Assembly: GCA_021555075.1 (NCBI GenBank)
Contig: JAKGBX010000003.1
Location: 372,001 to 436,000 of the forward strand
Direction: 5' to 3'
DNA: 64,000 bases
DNA from: Rhodobacteraceae bacterium LMO-JJ12
Lineage (GTDB): Bacteria; Pseudomonadota; Alphaproteobacteria; Rhodobacterales; Rhodobacteraceae
Part shown: positions 63,402 through 64,000 of the stretch, one piece after another
How positions within the stretch are numbered: the stretch's first letter is position 1
Layout of the letters: each line of letters begins with the position of its first letter
Program-made: the position numbers and the translations under genes
The notes under the pieces: model-generated
Databases searched by the model: none
Told to the model about the DNA's origin: nothing
Seen by the model: only the letters and a program-made list of their open reading frames with translations

Positions 63402-63908
63402 CTAGTCGCGGATCTCGTCGGGGTTCACGCCCCAAAGCAGTGATTTGCGGGCCCAGCCGCGATAGCCGCCAGCGGTCAGGCGACACCAGTCAGCGTTGCA
63501 TTCGCCAAGGCGCGCGACCACGCCCAATTCAAGCCGGGCAGCGATTGGCGTGCTTTCGTCCGGCCCCAGATGCAGTTCGAGCATATCACTTTCGGAGATC
63601 ACCGTGCGTACACCGGAGAGGAGCGAATAATGCACCCATCCTCCCGCACCGTCACGGTCGCGTACTCGGCGCCAATGGCCATACTCGGCAGTCACCTCGA
63701 GGGGCATGCCCTTGCGCTGGAACACCCAGTCGATGCGATGAGTGAGCGAGGGACCGCGCCGCACGTTGACTTCGTCGGTCTTGATCGAGACATAGCGCGG
63801 GATCGGCAGGTTGGTCACGCTGCCACGATCTGCCGCAGCCACGCTCTGCGTCAGGGAAAGCACCAAAAATAGGAACGAAAGGAAGCTTTTCACCGCGTCC
63901 TGCCTCAA
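63402..63908 (-). CDS. Exported protein with two bacterial SH3 domains
   Basis: The 168-residue protein has a signal peptide (7-26, ending SVAAA), then two bacterial SH3-type repeats (about 38-103: VSIKTDEVNVRRGPSLTHRI ... GGWVHYSLLSG; 107-160: LHLGPDESTPIAARLELGVV ... RGWARKSLLWGV). Such periplasmic SH3 proteins may bind the cell wall. A 6-bp hairpin (63296-63313, gccgcg/cgcggc) lies after it. Confidence 0.85.
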   Translation of the reverse strand: MRQDAVKSFLSFLFLVLSLTQSVAAADRGSVTNLPIPRYVSIKTDEVNVRRGPSLTHRIDWVFQRKGMPLEVTAEYGHWRRVRDRDGAGGWVHYSLLSGVRTVISESDMLELHLGPDESTPIAARLELGVVARLGECNADWCRLTAGGYRGWARKSLLWGVNPDEIRD

Positions 63909-64000
63909 CTGCCTGAATGAATTTGCACGAGGTTCTTGTGCCTCGCCCGACTATCCGTCACTTTGCCAGCAAGATAAGCCTGATGGAAGCTATGGAGGGA
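63909..64000. other. Right window edge, no assigned gene
   Basis: A plus-strand frame from ATG 63917 is open to the window end (28 codons) and may be the start of a divergent gene, but it is too short to assign. Confidence 0.3.

Noticed and set aside
1-64000. CRISPR arrays, rRNA genes, prophage structural genes or toxin-antitoxin pairs
   Set aside because: No regular spaced repeats, rRNA-like stretches or recognisable phage or toxin genes were seen.

Overview
The window looks like chromosomal DNA of a GC-rich alphaproteobacterium, most probably a member of the Rhodobacterales (Roseobacter-type). The reasons are the gene content (TRAP transporters, DUF1127 protein, HutF-type histidine degradation, cydDCABX, urt/ure block with a small membrane gene between ureA and ureB, a LuxI-type synthase next to histidine kinases) and the gene style (dense ATGA overlaps, GC-rich third positions). 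This assignment is an inference from content, not from a marker gene.

Layout. 1-4060 (-): LysR regulator, DUF1445 hydro-lyase-like protein and a TRAP transporter dctP-dctQ-dctM, with dctM cut by the window edge. 4262-8889: universal stress protein, a small unknown protein, a DUF1127 protein with a structured leader, two tandem GreA/Rnk-fold proteins, a double zinc-ribbon protein and an MscS channel. 8958-15223 (-): cydD-cydC-cydA-cydB-cydX, cytochrome bd oxidase with its assembly exporter. 15383-18664: LysR divergent from a CaiB CoA-transferase and an acyl-CoA dehydrogenase. 18707-25873: partial histidine degradation set (hutF-hutC divergent from hutU), with hutU running into a second TRAP transporter. 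26129-34330: polar amino acid ABC importer, two class III aminotransferases, an M81 (MlrC-like) protein and an RpiR regulator. 34356-44546: a signalling cluster of an HPt protein, three paralogous receiver proteins with degenerate GGDEF-like C-termini, two membrane histidine kinases, a single-domain receiver and a LuxI-family AHL synthase without any LuxR. 44773-46287: catalase. 46477-57933: urea ABC importer urtABCDE divergent from urease ureD-A-(small membrane protein)-B-C-E-F-G. 57934-61860: AT-richer stretch with a soluble PAS histidine kinase, a transposase remnant, an IS3 element, a gene remnant and tRNA-Gln. 61914-63908 (-): BON-MscS channel and an SH3 protein.

How they work together. 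Nitrogen acquisition dominates: urea uptake and hydrolysis, histidine/urocanate degradation and amino-compound uptake with transamination. The cyd block, stress protein, catalase and two MscS channels form a stress and low-oxygen layer. A match to the FnrL core TTGA-N6-TCAA lies in the 3' end of cydC above a good -10 for cydA. In four transport operons the substrate-binding gene is followed directly by a strong inverted repeat, which suggests differential expression by 3'-end protection.

The best candidate for an undescribed system is the 34.3-44.5 kb cluster: an AHL synthase with a roughly 53-residue N-terminal extension and no LuxR, set among phosphorelay parts whose three receiver paralogs carry inactive-looking GGDEF-like domains, plus a CHASE-PAS hybrid kinase whose receiver has lost its phospho-Asp.
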